From positions 172,569-236,568 of the forward strand of contig WBMV01000462.1 of the NCBI GenBank assembly GCA_013396655.1: DNA of 64,000 nucleotides, written 5' to 3'. The notes beneath the pieces are model-generated. The model ran no database searches. It was not told where the DNA came from and saw only the letters and a program-made list of their open reading frames with translations. The DNA is from Campylorhamphus procurvoides (taxonomy: Eukaryota; Chordata; Aves; Passeriformes; Dendrocolaptidae). This document shows, piece after piece, positions 53,016 through 64,000 of the stretch; position 1 is the first letter of the stretch, and each line of letters starts with the position of its first letter. Both the position numbers and the translations under genes were made by a program.

Positions 53016-54261
53016 AAATGCTCCCTTTCACAGCAGCACCAGGGGCTGGGGTGAGGTGCGAGGCTGGGGGCTGCTGGTGGCTCCTCAGCAGCGCCCCGTG
53101 GGGTTTGCCGGGTGTTGGTGAAGGTGCGGGGTGCTGCGCACCAACCTGGCTGGGCTCACTGCACGGTGGGTGCTCCCATCCCATCCGAGAGCTCTTTCTC
53201 CCCATTTCTATCTTTAACCGCCCCGCCAAGGGCAGGGGGACGCAGCCCCTCACCATTTGCTCTGATTCTTGGGATGCTCCATATGCCTCAGAGCCCAGAC
53301 CCCGGCGAGGGCTCCCCGGGGGGCTGGGACAGGGGCTCGGGTGCCTTTGATCCACCCCAAATCTCCCGTGCCCCAGGCACAGCTGAGCCCGCACAGCCCC
53401 AGCACAACTGCGGCCGCATCCTTCCCGGGCAGCAAGCAGCTGGGATGGAGGGGAGAGGGGAGAGGGAGGAGAAGCCACTGCTCATTTTCCTTCACCCTCT
53501 GGCTGCTCCCGTTGTTCTCCTCATAGTGTGGGGACCCGGAGAAGTCGGGGAGATGGGACGTGCCGGGCAGGGAGCCTCCCCTTCCACCCCGCCAGCTGTG
53601 ACACCCGGGAGTATGCGCTGCTTCCGGAGAGGAAAATGACATAATTCATACCCAGAATAATTCCCTCCTCAGAGCAAACCCGGCCCTATCTCCCGGCTGA
53701 CAGCGAGGCCCCAAACCCCTCTCTTGTTTCCTAATCTCCAGCTCAAGCCGTGAGAGATGGTGGGAAGCGGAGGAGAGGTCCAGGCTGCTGGTGTTTAAGA
53801 CATGGATATTGCAAATCAGCGCCAGGCAGGGGGGTAAGAGCTCCAAAGATGACGGAGCCCCTAATTACATACGCTTAGCCAAGATTTTTGGCAACGACAT
53901 CAGAAAGGAGCTAAAGCTGCCTAATTCCTGCTTACCCCCAAAATAGCCCCAGGCAGACAGGGCTGAGGTGGGGACATGGCCTGGAGACACTCCAGGGACA
54001 GCAGCTGTGGGGGTGGCATTGCTGGGGGACCCCACTGCCCCCCACAGCCTCTCCCTGAGTCACTCTGGCTCAGAGGGAGGTGGTGGGGTGGGTTTTGGTG
54101 CTGGAGCCCCCCACAGCTGCCCAGCTGCAGTGGGACATTTCCCACTGGAGCCGCACTGGGGCTCGTCGCCACAGAGGGGCTGCGCCTGGTTATCTCCCCA
54201 ATGAGGGGCCTGGAGCCATCAAGATCTGCTCCAAACAATCGCTTCCTTTCCCAGGCACCTT

Positions 54262-54320
54262 TCAAAAAGAAAAAAAAAAGAACAAAACCCCCAACAATAA
54301 TAAAAGGGAAAAAAAAAAAG
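54262..54320. repeat. A-rich low-complexity tract
   Basis: Several A runs separated by short C/G interruptions. No retroposon body could be recognised on either side. Confidence 0.85.
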
Positions 54321-55196
54321 CACTGAGTTTTCCCAGCGCTGCCACATTTCCCTGCCTTGTGTTTTCCTGCCCCCACACATCTTCCTCGCCCAGGGATTGT
54401 CCCCAGCTGCCTTGAGCAGGGCTCTCCAATGCTCCAGGCCCAGGATTTATCCTGCCCTAACATGAGAATAGCCATGCTGAGACCTGTGGGATGCCCTGGC
54501 CCTGGGATAGGGATGAATCCTGCACAGTAGGGAGGAATTCTGCATGCAGGGATAGGGCTGTGCCGTTCTGCTGTCGGAGTTTTGGGAGTCCTCATGCAGC
54601 TCTGTTGTCATCTTGCCCCACACATCCCCCTAGCTGAGCCCAGCACTCCAGTGGCTTTAATAATGACATTTCCTTCCCAGACGCTCTCCCGGTAAAAGCG
54701 TGATGGATTTATGGGGCTGATTGCCCTTTCCCAGCTGCAGGACTCCTGTGGGCTCCAGTGGGAGCACAAGCTGCTCCAGGATGGCTCTGCAGTAGAGTGT
54801 GGGTGCTGTGCTTCACCACAGGGCATGGCAGTGGGGCTGCCAGGGCGGAGCAGAGGCTGTGGGTCCCATCCCGGGATGGCTGTGCTCCCCCCGTGAAGTG
54901 CTGGTTCCCAGGGCTGGCCATCCCCGGGGAGCCCTGGAGAGGCAGATGAGGGGGCTGAACCCAAGCAGTGCCTTCTGCCACGGGGACCGGCGTGTCAGCC
55001 ACAGGAGGTGTCCATAATTCATGGCAGCCCAACCCGAGCGGCTGGTGATTGTTCCCAGAGTCGGGTTTGTCACTGGGGACGACGCCAACATCCGTCCCCT
55101 GCCCCTTCCCGGCTCCTCAACTTCACATCCTGCACAGGGCAGGGCTCAAACCCAGGCACTGACCTCCTGCCTGCTGCCAGCAATGTCCCGAGGTGT

Positions 55197-55266
55197 GCAC
55201 ACTCACCTGTCCTTGCACACTCACCCGTCCTTGCACACTCACCCATCCTTGCACACTCACCTGTGC
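55197..55266. repeat. 18-bp tandem repeat, four copies
   Basis: The unit GCACACTCACCTGTCCTT lies at 55197-55214, followed by copies at 55215-55232 and 55233-55250 that differ at one or two bases, and a partial fourth to about 55266. The unit is a multiple of three, so it stays open in frame, but nothing suggests that it is coding. Confidence 0.93.
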
Positions 55267-57546
55267 CCACAGAACAGAGAAATTCGGGCATGGCTTTGCC
55301 TAAAATGTGAGACTTTTGGGGACTTTGGGGCAAACCTCTTGCTCCAGTGAGATGTGAGGCATCTGCACCTGATGATTACAGTGTCTGGCAGAGGTTTGGT
55401 GGCTCCTGAACCACTCTGCTTCATGGTCCCATGAGCAGCATGGCTTGGAAGGAAGCCCTGGGGCTGCCCTGACTCCCAGCTGTGTCACAGCACTGGTTGA
55501 CCAACACTCTCCACCCAGGAGAGATTTGCCTGAAACCAAAATGAAATGGGGCCACCAACACTGCCCCTCTTTGGGGTTAACACCAACCTGGAAGAAGTAT
55601 CTCCATGTCCATGCACAGACCAGGCTTTGCTCCAAGCAGGATGGGACTCTCCACTTCTATCACTACATGAAATTCTGGTGCTAAATCAGGCTAATTGGTA
55701 GCAGGGAAGATGAGCTGTGGGCTCTGGGGCCCATGAGCCACAGTTTCCCCTTGCTGGCCGGGGTGGAGGGCTCTGTGCAGCGCTCAGGAAGCATGGCCGA
55801 TATCTCCCCCTGGGCACTATCTTTCTCCCTTGCACTCACAGTTTCCCATGCTGGCTCTGGGTGATAGGGCTGGGGCAAAGCAGGGGGAAAACACCCCCAA
55901 TTCCCAGCCTGGGGTTTTTGTGTGTGTGTGGTTACTCCGTGTTTTTGTGTCAGGCTGGACCCTTCACCTCTCTCCATGCTCAGAAGCAACAGGGGGCTGC
56001 ATGGCCTCTGTGCTCCTTTGGAGCATCCCTCTGGCTTAGCATTACCCCACATTTTGTCCTTGGTGCACAGGGGTGAGTCCTTGGGCTGTAAAACTGCTTT
56101 TGCCCCCCCATAAACACCCTGGGATGTGGTGAATCCCTGTGGGAGGACTGTGCCCAGCCCTGGGGTTTCCCACTGGAGAAGATTCATCTCCTGATGATTC
56201 ATCTTCCCTTGTGCGGGAGCTGGACCCATTTTGCAAACATATGTTCCTGTTTGGTTATGGCTTTGGATGTCTTCTTGTGTTTTTCCTGCTCCTCACAGGC
56301 TCTGCTGGTTTTGGTTGAGTTGGCCAAGACCACAGCAAGGCTTTTCCTATATTTGTGGAGATCTTCTGAGAGCAGGACCGTGGCTATGCCACATGAAGGA
56401 GTGTCTGCCCACCTACTACAGTGGATTGGGATGAACCCACAGAGTGGAGCCTTAGTGATGGGCTCACCTGCATCCCGAGGGAGTTCCCAGCTGCCCACAG
56501 CTACAATTGGTGCTTTTCAGGGATGGGGAGTCAGGATCAGCCTCCTACAACCCACTGCCTCATTTGTCAGTAATATTTGAAGCTTTGAAGCTGCAGCATG
56601 GGGTGGGGAGGGAGGGTTTATCTGAGCCCCAAGGCCAGAGTTGGATGCCAATATGGGAGCAGGAGCACAGCCAGACCCTGAGCTGAGGGGGAAACTGAGG
56701 CACAAGCTGCCCTCACTGCTGGCATGGTGGGGGAGTCAGAGCCTGGCACTCACCCCCCCTGCAAGCCTAATACCTTAAGTGGGTTTTCCTTCACCATTTG
56801 TTTATGTCACGTGCTCCCAAAGCCCCACTGTTGTGCAAGCGGAGGGTCTTTCGTAAGAGGAGGGATGGGGAAGTTTTGCAAGCATGCAAAACCTGCACGT
56901 GCCTTTTGAAACTGAGCCTGACCTCGGGGCCTGGTGGCTGTGCCTCTTGCCGCTGCCTTCCCCTTTCATCCTGGAAAGAGGAGGCTGAGATGTCACTTGG
57001 ATGTCACTCGGGCTGGCCCGGCTGTGAGAAGAGTTACCCTGGCACTGAGTTTGCTTGGGCTCAGCTGAGCTTGGGCAATGAGGGGAAATACAACCACGAC
57101 AGGGAGCTGGGATATTGTGGAGTGGTGAAGGCAAAACCCCAGTGCCTTGTACCATTTCCCTTTGCTCTGCAGGAGCCTCTGCACTCCTGGGCTGGGTACG
57201 GAGCGTGTGATGGATATGATGGTGCTGCTGATCCACCCAAGCCAGAGCCAGGAATCTCCCTGTCCCCCATTCCCATGGCTCTTGCAGAACCACCAACCCA
57301 TCTGGGAACGTCTCTGGAGCTGTGTTTGGATCTGGTCTGAGTTTAGGAGCAGGAGGATTTGGCCATGCCCACTGTCCTGAAGCAGTGGGCAGGCAGCAAA
57401 CGTGGTGCTGGTGGGTGCTGATGTGCATCTGACTGGTGTGAGGCTGGTTCCTGCATGAAGCTCCCTGTTCCACATCCCATCCTCCCACCAGCACATGGCA
57501 CTGGGGAGCTGAGCAGTCTGGAAGGACTCAGTTACCTAATAGGAAG

Positions 57547-57570
57547 GGGTGGGTGTGGGTGTGGGTGTGA
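57547..57570. repeat. GGGTGT microsatellite
   Basis: About four copies of a GGGTGT unit. Simple sequence repeat at the left edge of an AT-rich patch. Confidence 0.9.
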
Positions 57571-60500
57571 TAAATACACGAAGATAATTTTACTTCAGGG
57601 TAAGTCAATAAATTACTAAAGAGCCTTTGATTGTGCTCTCAGTGGTGCATGTTGATTCAAAAACCTAAGACATTTAGCCTCAATTATGTCTATTTGTGTG
57701 TCTTTCCTGCCTCGCTTCTCTGCGGCACAGGGGAAATAACCCTGCCTTGTCTGAGTTCCCACACCTCTCCCACCTCGGCTCTGCTCCAGATTTCACTCCT
57801 GTCCTGATAACCCTTCCAGCAGCAACTGGGAGAGGATCAGCTCTTGGCATGAATCCCCTCCAGCTTTGGCCAGCTTTCTGTGCTTGACCAAAAGGACTTG
57901 GAGCAAATGTTCCCTGTGCATGAGGCTGGATGTGGCTGGTCTGATGGGTGGCAGCCGAGACGGTGGGATGATCTGAGGATGGCCAGAGTTGTGGTTTCCC
58001 CTATTTGCCCTCTAGACATGGTGCTGTGATGATGCAAAACCAGCTCCATGCTGCAGGAGTGCAAACCACGTGTGTGGGGACACCCTGGCCAGGCAAAGGG
58101 CCCTAAAGCTGGTTCCTTTCAGTACCTCCAGCACTGCTCCCCGTGGGCTCTGGCACAGCACTGCCCACCCCGTGCAGCCTCGTGTGCTGGGATCGAGCTC
58201 CCGTAGGGGTGGATTGAAGTGATGCTCAGACCACACAGGTCCCTTAAGCTGCCGAGGATTCAGCTTTAAATACAAGTTGGCACCAGCACTGCTGCTGCTG
58301 GTTCGTGTGTGCCCGGTGGCTCAGCTGGGGACGTGTAGCCACGCGAGGGAACAGCACCGTGCGGGTATCAAAGGAGCAAAAGGGATCAGCTCTGTTCTGC
58401 TCCAGAGTGCAGAGCTGCTCCCAATCCCACAGTGGTCCCGGGACACCGCAGGGCTGGTGGCTGGAGGAACTGGCATGGCTGCTTTTCCTAAATCAGGAAT
58501 GCAAAGTCAGCCTCCAGAGTGGGAGGTCATGGTCAAAGCCCCTTTTGCGATGGATGGCGTGAGCTGTCAGGGCCGTGTCATTAGAAATGAGCTCCTTCCA
58601 ATGGAAAGACGCTTGTTTCCTTCTGGGAAATCTCAGCAGAGGGTCATTAATCACCAGGCAGGGCAGTGCTGTGTGCTCCGTGATGGGATGTGGGTTCAGC
58701 ACACAGTGCTCACAGTGGATGTGCCATATGGCCTTTACCAAGAGCTCTGGGCCAGCCTGGGAGCTGCTCTGTGGGTGTGCAAGCCGGGTGTGCAACAGGC
58801 AGTGGGATAACTCTGGAAAGCAGAGGGCACCATTCCTGTTTCTGGCCTCACTGCGTGTTTGTGCATGCAAATTTGACAGTGGCTTTTCAAGTGCAAATCT
58901 CTTGCGAAAACAAAAGGGAGTCCCGAAACTGGAGCGCAGGGTGCATTGAATTAAGCTGTTCTTGCAATATCCATGCAGATCCTCCTTCCCTGTGCCCTGC
59001 ACTGCAGAGATGCACCCAGCACCTTGCTTTTTGAGCTCTGCCATCTATTTTTAGCTTGCCTGGAGGAAGCACACGTTACCCTGAGGTAACACCCACCTTC
59101 AACAGACACTTCTGCTTGGCCGAGTTGACACACAACTTGGTCGAGTGTGCCCGACTGCTCAGGGGCTTTGCATCAGCGAAGGTCGGTGCCTGATGGGATC
59201 AGACAGGGAAAGGGAACGGCACAGAGACGTGGCAGGGACCTGAAGTACCGACACGAAGGGTCTGGCCCCCCTCCAGTCCCAGCCTGCAGGCAGGGAGGGA
59301 CAGGGCTGCTGGGATGCAGGCATTTACATCAGGAGGTAAAACATAATCCCTAAACGTTCCCAACATCCAACCTGGCTTCTTCTTCACCCCTAGCAGGATG
59401 AAGCAGAACTTCTCAGGGTGAAGAAGAGCTCAGTGGAAAGCAACACCCATCCATGGGCACCCCTGGGCAGAGCCTGCCCTGTGCTGTCCAAAGCAGGGTG
59501 CAGCGATGTGGCCACGCTCTGGGCTCAGCTCTGCAGGACACGTGGAGATCTGCAATGGGGCATCAGCTCCAGGGAGCTGGGTCACAACTGGAGCACCCCA
59601 AGATGCAAACTGCGCCGTCTGGGCACAGCTCGATGCCCCCAGCACCTTCCCACAGTGTTAATCTGGTGGGAGGGAGCAGGTTCCTGACATATCTGCAGGC
59701 TGGGATGGTGCAATGAGGGTGACACAGGGCTGTGTGGCAGCATCCCCAGCCTGGAGCGCGTCCACAGCCTCGGGGCTCCACACCACAGCCCATGAGTCAC
59801 CATCCAGGGCTATTTTTACCCCCCGGGGCAGCCTCGCTGGGTCATTCCCGGTTCCTAATTGCTGTGATCAGACCTTCATAAATCTCACCCGAAAGAGGAA
59901 GTCTGGGAAATCGAAATGTGCTGCTGCGAGCGAGGCTGAAAAGGGCTGGGCTGGGCTGGGCTGCGGCGGCTCCGCACAGGGCTGGCTTTGGCCAGGGAAG
60001 GGTGAGAAGGACGGGAAACTCCGAGCCCTGACCTGTTGCCCTTCACACCTGGCATTGCAGAACTCCCCACAGGGATGTTTTGGCTGACATTTAACTACGG
60101 CCACCACCGGAATAGCCTTCTCCCACCTCCTCCTCTGTTCCCAGCCTCTGTTTGCTTGCTTTATTGCTCCCAAGCTCCTGGAGCAGCCGAGCTGAGCCGA
60201 GCCGAGCCAAACCGAGCCAGTGCAGGGGAGCAGTGCCAGATGGAAAAAGCCAATCCCGGATCTCTTGCCCAAAAGTCACACCACACCCAAGCGACTGTAA
60301 AAGCTTCATTAAATGGTTTGTTGGCTATTTTTGTCATTGCCTCTGCCCTTCCTGGCCAGGGCTGAGACCAGAAACAGCAACGCCACAACAGAGGGGATGA
60401 GATGACTGTGTCCTGGGCATGGATGGAGGAGAAAGGCTGGGAGATCCTGCTAGCAGGGAGCTGGAGATGTTTGGGCATGTTACCATCATTGAGCCTTTGT

Positions 60501-63500
60501 GCTCTGGACTTTAGAGTTTCGGTGCTGGTTGGACTCCGTGGGAGGGTCCTGCTGATACTGCTGGGGTTTGGGAGTGGGTTGTGGGCTGAAAAGGAGCCAC
60601 CAGCAGAGATAAGCAGAGCACAGAAACATTGCCATCTGCTGACACCTCCGGGCACGCTGTGTTGGACCCAGCCATGCCGCTGGCCACCATTTCCAAAGGC
60701 AGTGGTATGTCAGCTGCTGCCCTCACTGGGATAACTTCTCCTTGGCCAGCAGCAGGACAGGAGCACGGTGGGATGGTCCTATGGAGGCACAGCTGTGGGA
60801 AGACTGAGTGTTTGGTACCGATGTGGTGCAGCACATCAACTTGTGGCCACACTGATGGAGGCCGAGCTCTGAGCAGGTGCTCCCACTGCTCACCATCCAG
60901 AAGATAAGGGAGGTCTCCCTGCTCACCCCAAAAGAGTTAATGAACTTTCACTCTGCTGCGAAGAGTGACTTCAAAGCACGGGGCAGCATCCAGCACGGCA
61001 GCCTCGTGCAGACAGAGAGGGCAAGTCTGGGTAATTACAGCCTCTGATGCAACCGCCGCAAAGGATTTGGGAAAACGCACACTTGGCTGCAAAAAAGAGT
61101 TTTGATTCCCCTCATCTTGTTCCCCCCTGAGCTCCCCCCGGTGCCCTCCAGCTACAGAGCTTGGAGATGCGTGTCTTGGACTGGATTTGCTTTGTTTCAA
61201 GTTCCCTGGGAATCTGGCACTGGTGTTTCCCAGAGGAAGGGTGCTTCCAGCTTCCCAAGCACTGGGGCTTTGCCATGGCTGGCAAAGTCCTGGGAGCTCC
61301 CTGATGCTCTGACCTGGGTCTGCAACCACCATCCCCAAGAGTCAAGGTGCAAACCCACAGCCCCACTGGGGACCAGCCACCAGCCCTGCACGCCCAGGCT
61401 GCAGATTGATCCTTGCATGGGTCTGGCACCTCTGCCCACAGCACTGGCAGCAGCAAAGTGCTGTTCTTGGCCAGCTGGTGGGCAGTGGGATGTTCTCCCC
61501 CCATTCCTGGGAATGCAAGCACCCAGCTGTGGGCAGGAAATGGGGAGGCTGGTGCTGCTCCCAGTCTCTTGAAGAAGGAGACACAGACACAAGCAGGTGT
61601 GCAGGGACATGCTGAGGCAGCCCACAGCCTCCCACCAGCACCTGTCTCACAGCTGGATTCAGCCTCAGTGCTGGGAGGGTGTCACATGAGCATCCAGTGG
61701 CTCGTCCTCCTCATGCCCTCATCCAAGGACCAAGAGATAAGTTCACAACACATCCCCCAGCTTGCCCTTCTCCAGCCTCCTCTCTCCCAGACAGAGGATG
61801 CTGCTCCCCCAGTCCACCCCTGCATTTCCCTCTCGGGGCCAGGGGCAGGTGCACACACCTCTGCTTTCCCATCACCCAGCACAGCTCCTGGCTGGGCTGC
61901 TGACAGTGGGGGACAGACACATGCTCTTGGGCGGTAGGACAGGGGTCGGGGCCATGAGCAGCCCCAAAGGCTCCCTGGAAAGGCTGCTGCAGAACTGGAG
62001 GGGTGAGCAGAGTTTGGGGGAAAAACTGATAAAGTGCATGCATTAAAACCCAGACCAGAGTCTTTCACCCACAGGTATTACTGAGGTCGAGGTCGTCTGC
62101 AGGTTGGTTCTAGGGCACAGAAGGGTCTGGGCATGGCTCAGTGCTCGGGTTCCTCAAACCCAGGTGTCCTGGGCCATGCTTTCCTCATCCCTTGTCCCAC
62201 CAGGAACCCCCTTTCCCAAGGGATCTGTGCCTTGTGCCAGGGCAGTGGTGGTACCTCAGGAAATGGAGACTGAGATGGGTGAGGCATCTCCACAAAGCCC
62301 AGTCCAAATCCCCCTGGGACTACATGGGATGTGGTGCTGGTGCAGCAGGGCCAGAGCTGCTGCTCCAAGCTCAGAGCAACCCTGGTTGGGTGGAGCACCC
62401 CAGGGGCATATCCCTGACTCTCCTCCAGCAAAGCACATTTCCCTTTCCCAACTTGGCCGGTGACCTGGCAGCAAAGGCAGTGTTTCACTCCTGTGTCAAC
62501 ATTTGGAAGAAAAGGAGGGGGGGAATAGTCATTTCTGTCAAACCCTGGGAATGTGGATGTCCCGAAAACAAACAGAAGCTCTGTTTCTTCAGTGAAAGGC
62601 CATTGTAAATCTGGTTGGCTGCCAAAAAGTGATAAAAATGATTGCTGTTCCGGCACTAGAGAAGAGTTTTGTTGGAAATGTCAACCCCCACACACCCTCC
62701 CTCCAAATCTCAGTTTTATGAAAACACCATTTTTTTATCAGGAGCTTGGCAGGCAGATGTTTGGCCTGGGCCCCCATCGGAGGCCAGATGCACCCAAAAC
62801 TGCAATTCCCAGCCCCCTTAGGGTCATTTTTTGATTGACAACTGTCAATCACAACACATAGGAGCTAAGCATGCTCTGGAGCCTGGATTTCCTCTTTTCC
62901 TAAGCTTCCCTGGGGGTGTCAGTACAGAGATTTCCTAGAAAAGGGTCACCTCACACCTCTCCAGGGTACCATTTTCCCACCTCACAGTGACGTGCTTAGT
63001 GCCCAGCACAGGGGAATGAGGGATGGGCAAAGGGGCCGTGCCAAGGAGTCAGGCCACAAGTGTGGCTTTGCCAGGATGAGCCATAGCCAGTCACCAGGAC
63101 AAAGCCACTGTCCCTGGCCAGTGGAGCAGCTGCCTGCCTGGCACAATCCCTGATCCTGGAGATGAGCTCTGGAGGATGATCTCTGTAAATACTCCGGCTT
63201 TTGAAAGGGCAAGGGGAAGAATGGTTGTATCATTGGAGCTGTGAGCTGGACTTGTCAGGGCTCATCCCATATTTATTTATGAACAGTGGCAGGTTTTCAG
63301 TGAGTTGTTTTCCTGGTGTAATACTAAACTCCCAACCTTTTGTTACAAGATATTGCCCCACTTTGGACACCTCCAGCCCAGCCTCACACTGCTCCCTATT
63401 TCATCCAGGGTGGCATTAAGCCCTTTCATGGAGCAGAGCAGGGAAATTATCAGTGTCTCCTCTGCTTGTCCTGGCATGGCTGGCTGGGGTTTTCCAGATG

Positions 63501-64000
63501 TACTCATGGCAGGTGCTGCATGATGGGCACCCTGGGACAGCACAGTGGTGGCAGGGACAGGGGGGACCTGCCACACTCCCCAGCTGTAGGGCTGGGGCAC
63601 TGCTGGCACCACTGAGTCACAGGGATGTGGACAGGCTGCTGCACTCAGGGACCTGTAGATCAGTTCTCTGAAAATCGTTGGGTAACAGCTGAGTGTAAAT
63701 ATTTCCTCTGTTCCAGCCTGGTTGAAGGTCTTTGCAGGGTCATATCCCTCCTGGAAATCTTTTGGGCCTGCAAGGGAACAGCCCAAGGGATGGAGAGAGA
63801 CCAGAGCAGGGTTAAAGCGTGGCTGTGCAGATGTTTGAGGGGAATGTAGAACCCTGATCCCTCAAGGTCCCAACTTGAGGAGAACAGGAGGAAAGGACTC
63901 ATTTGGGATCAGTAGCCGGGGTGAGCTCATGGCCAAGGAGCTGCACATCCCAGTGCCCGGGGGAGCCAAGCGCTGCCTGCTGCGGGGACGTGCCCGGGCA

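Larger units (their letters stand above)
53016..64000. other. Upstream intergenic stretch to the window edge, no gene recognised
   Basis: Contains AT-rich patches (53620-53930, 57570-57690, 62700-62740), an A-rich run (54262-54320), an 18-bp tandem repeat (55197-55266), a GGGTGT run (57547-57570), and GCCGA/GGGCT short repeats (59940-59965, 60187-60222). No EGFL7-like EMI or EGF coding and no miR-126-like hairpin are present. The last 70 bases are open in one plus-strand frame but cannot be assigned. Confidence 0.6.

Noticed and set aside
53016..64000. EGFL7 gene or its intronic miR-126 near the right end
   Set aside because: I looked for EMI/EGF cysteine patterns and the miR-126 mature sequence on both strands and saw neither. 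The gene is probably further right.

Overview
This window is vertebrate nuclear DNA, most likely from a bird. It holds the 5' two-fifths of a NOTCH1 gene on the minus strand, followed by a long non-coding region upstream of it. Bird origin is inferred from seven CR1 LINE tails (the typical avian/reptilian retroposon), compact GC-rich introns, and the absence of any SINE-, L1- or LTR-like sequence that I could see. I cannot name the species.

Positions 1-28872, minus strand: seventeen NOTCH1 exons, numbered 2 to 18. Exon 18 is cut by the left edge of the window. I could place every boundary by GT/AG splice sites. The reading phases join without a frameshift, and about 2.74 kb of coding sequence is present. 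It encodes EGF-like repeats 1 to 23 complete and the first half of repeat 24, including the ligand-binding pair EGF11-12 (exons 7-9). The LNR/HD region, transmembrane segment, RAM, ankyrin repeats, TAD and PEST lie beyond position 1. Intron 2 is very long (17.0 kb); most of the others are 0.1-1 kb.

Positions about 29750-30570: a CpG-rich island interrupted by a run of N (30172-30376). Exon 1 (signal peptide) and the start codon are not visible. The minus strand contains no ATG in the flanking CpG-rich sequence on either side, so the start codon most likely lies inside the gap. This matches the vertebrate arrangement of a short intron 1 and a long intron 2.

Positions about 30570-64000: no convincing protein-coding gene, tRNA, rRNA or microRNA. 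In mammals the next gene upstream of NOTCH1 is EGFL7; it is not seen here. The stretch has two further CpG islands (about 48.6-49.15 kb and 52.7-53.0 kb), several AT-rich blocks dense in homeodomain, SOX, E-box and RBPJ-type motifs, three CR1 or low-complexity repeat areas, and short tandem repeats. The simplest reading is a regulatory domain for NOTCH1, possibly with non-coding transcripts.

I did not find a novel biological system. The points most worth following are a CR1 element that begins within about 10 bases of the exon 14 splice donor, motif-dense candidate enhancers in introns 2 and 4, a tandem pair of RBPJ-type sites at 43.9 kb, the distal CpG islands, and the missing first exon.
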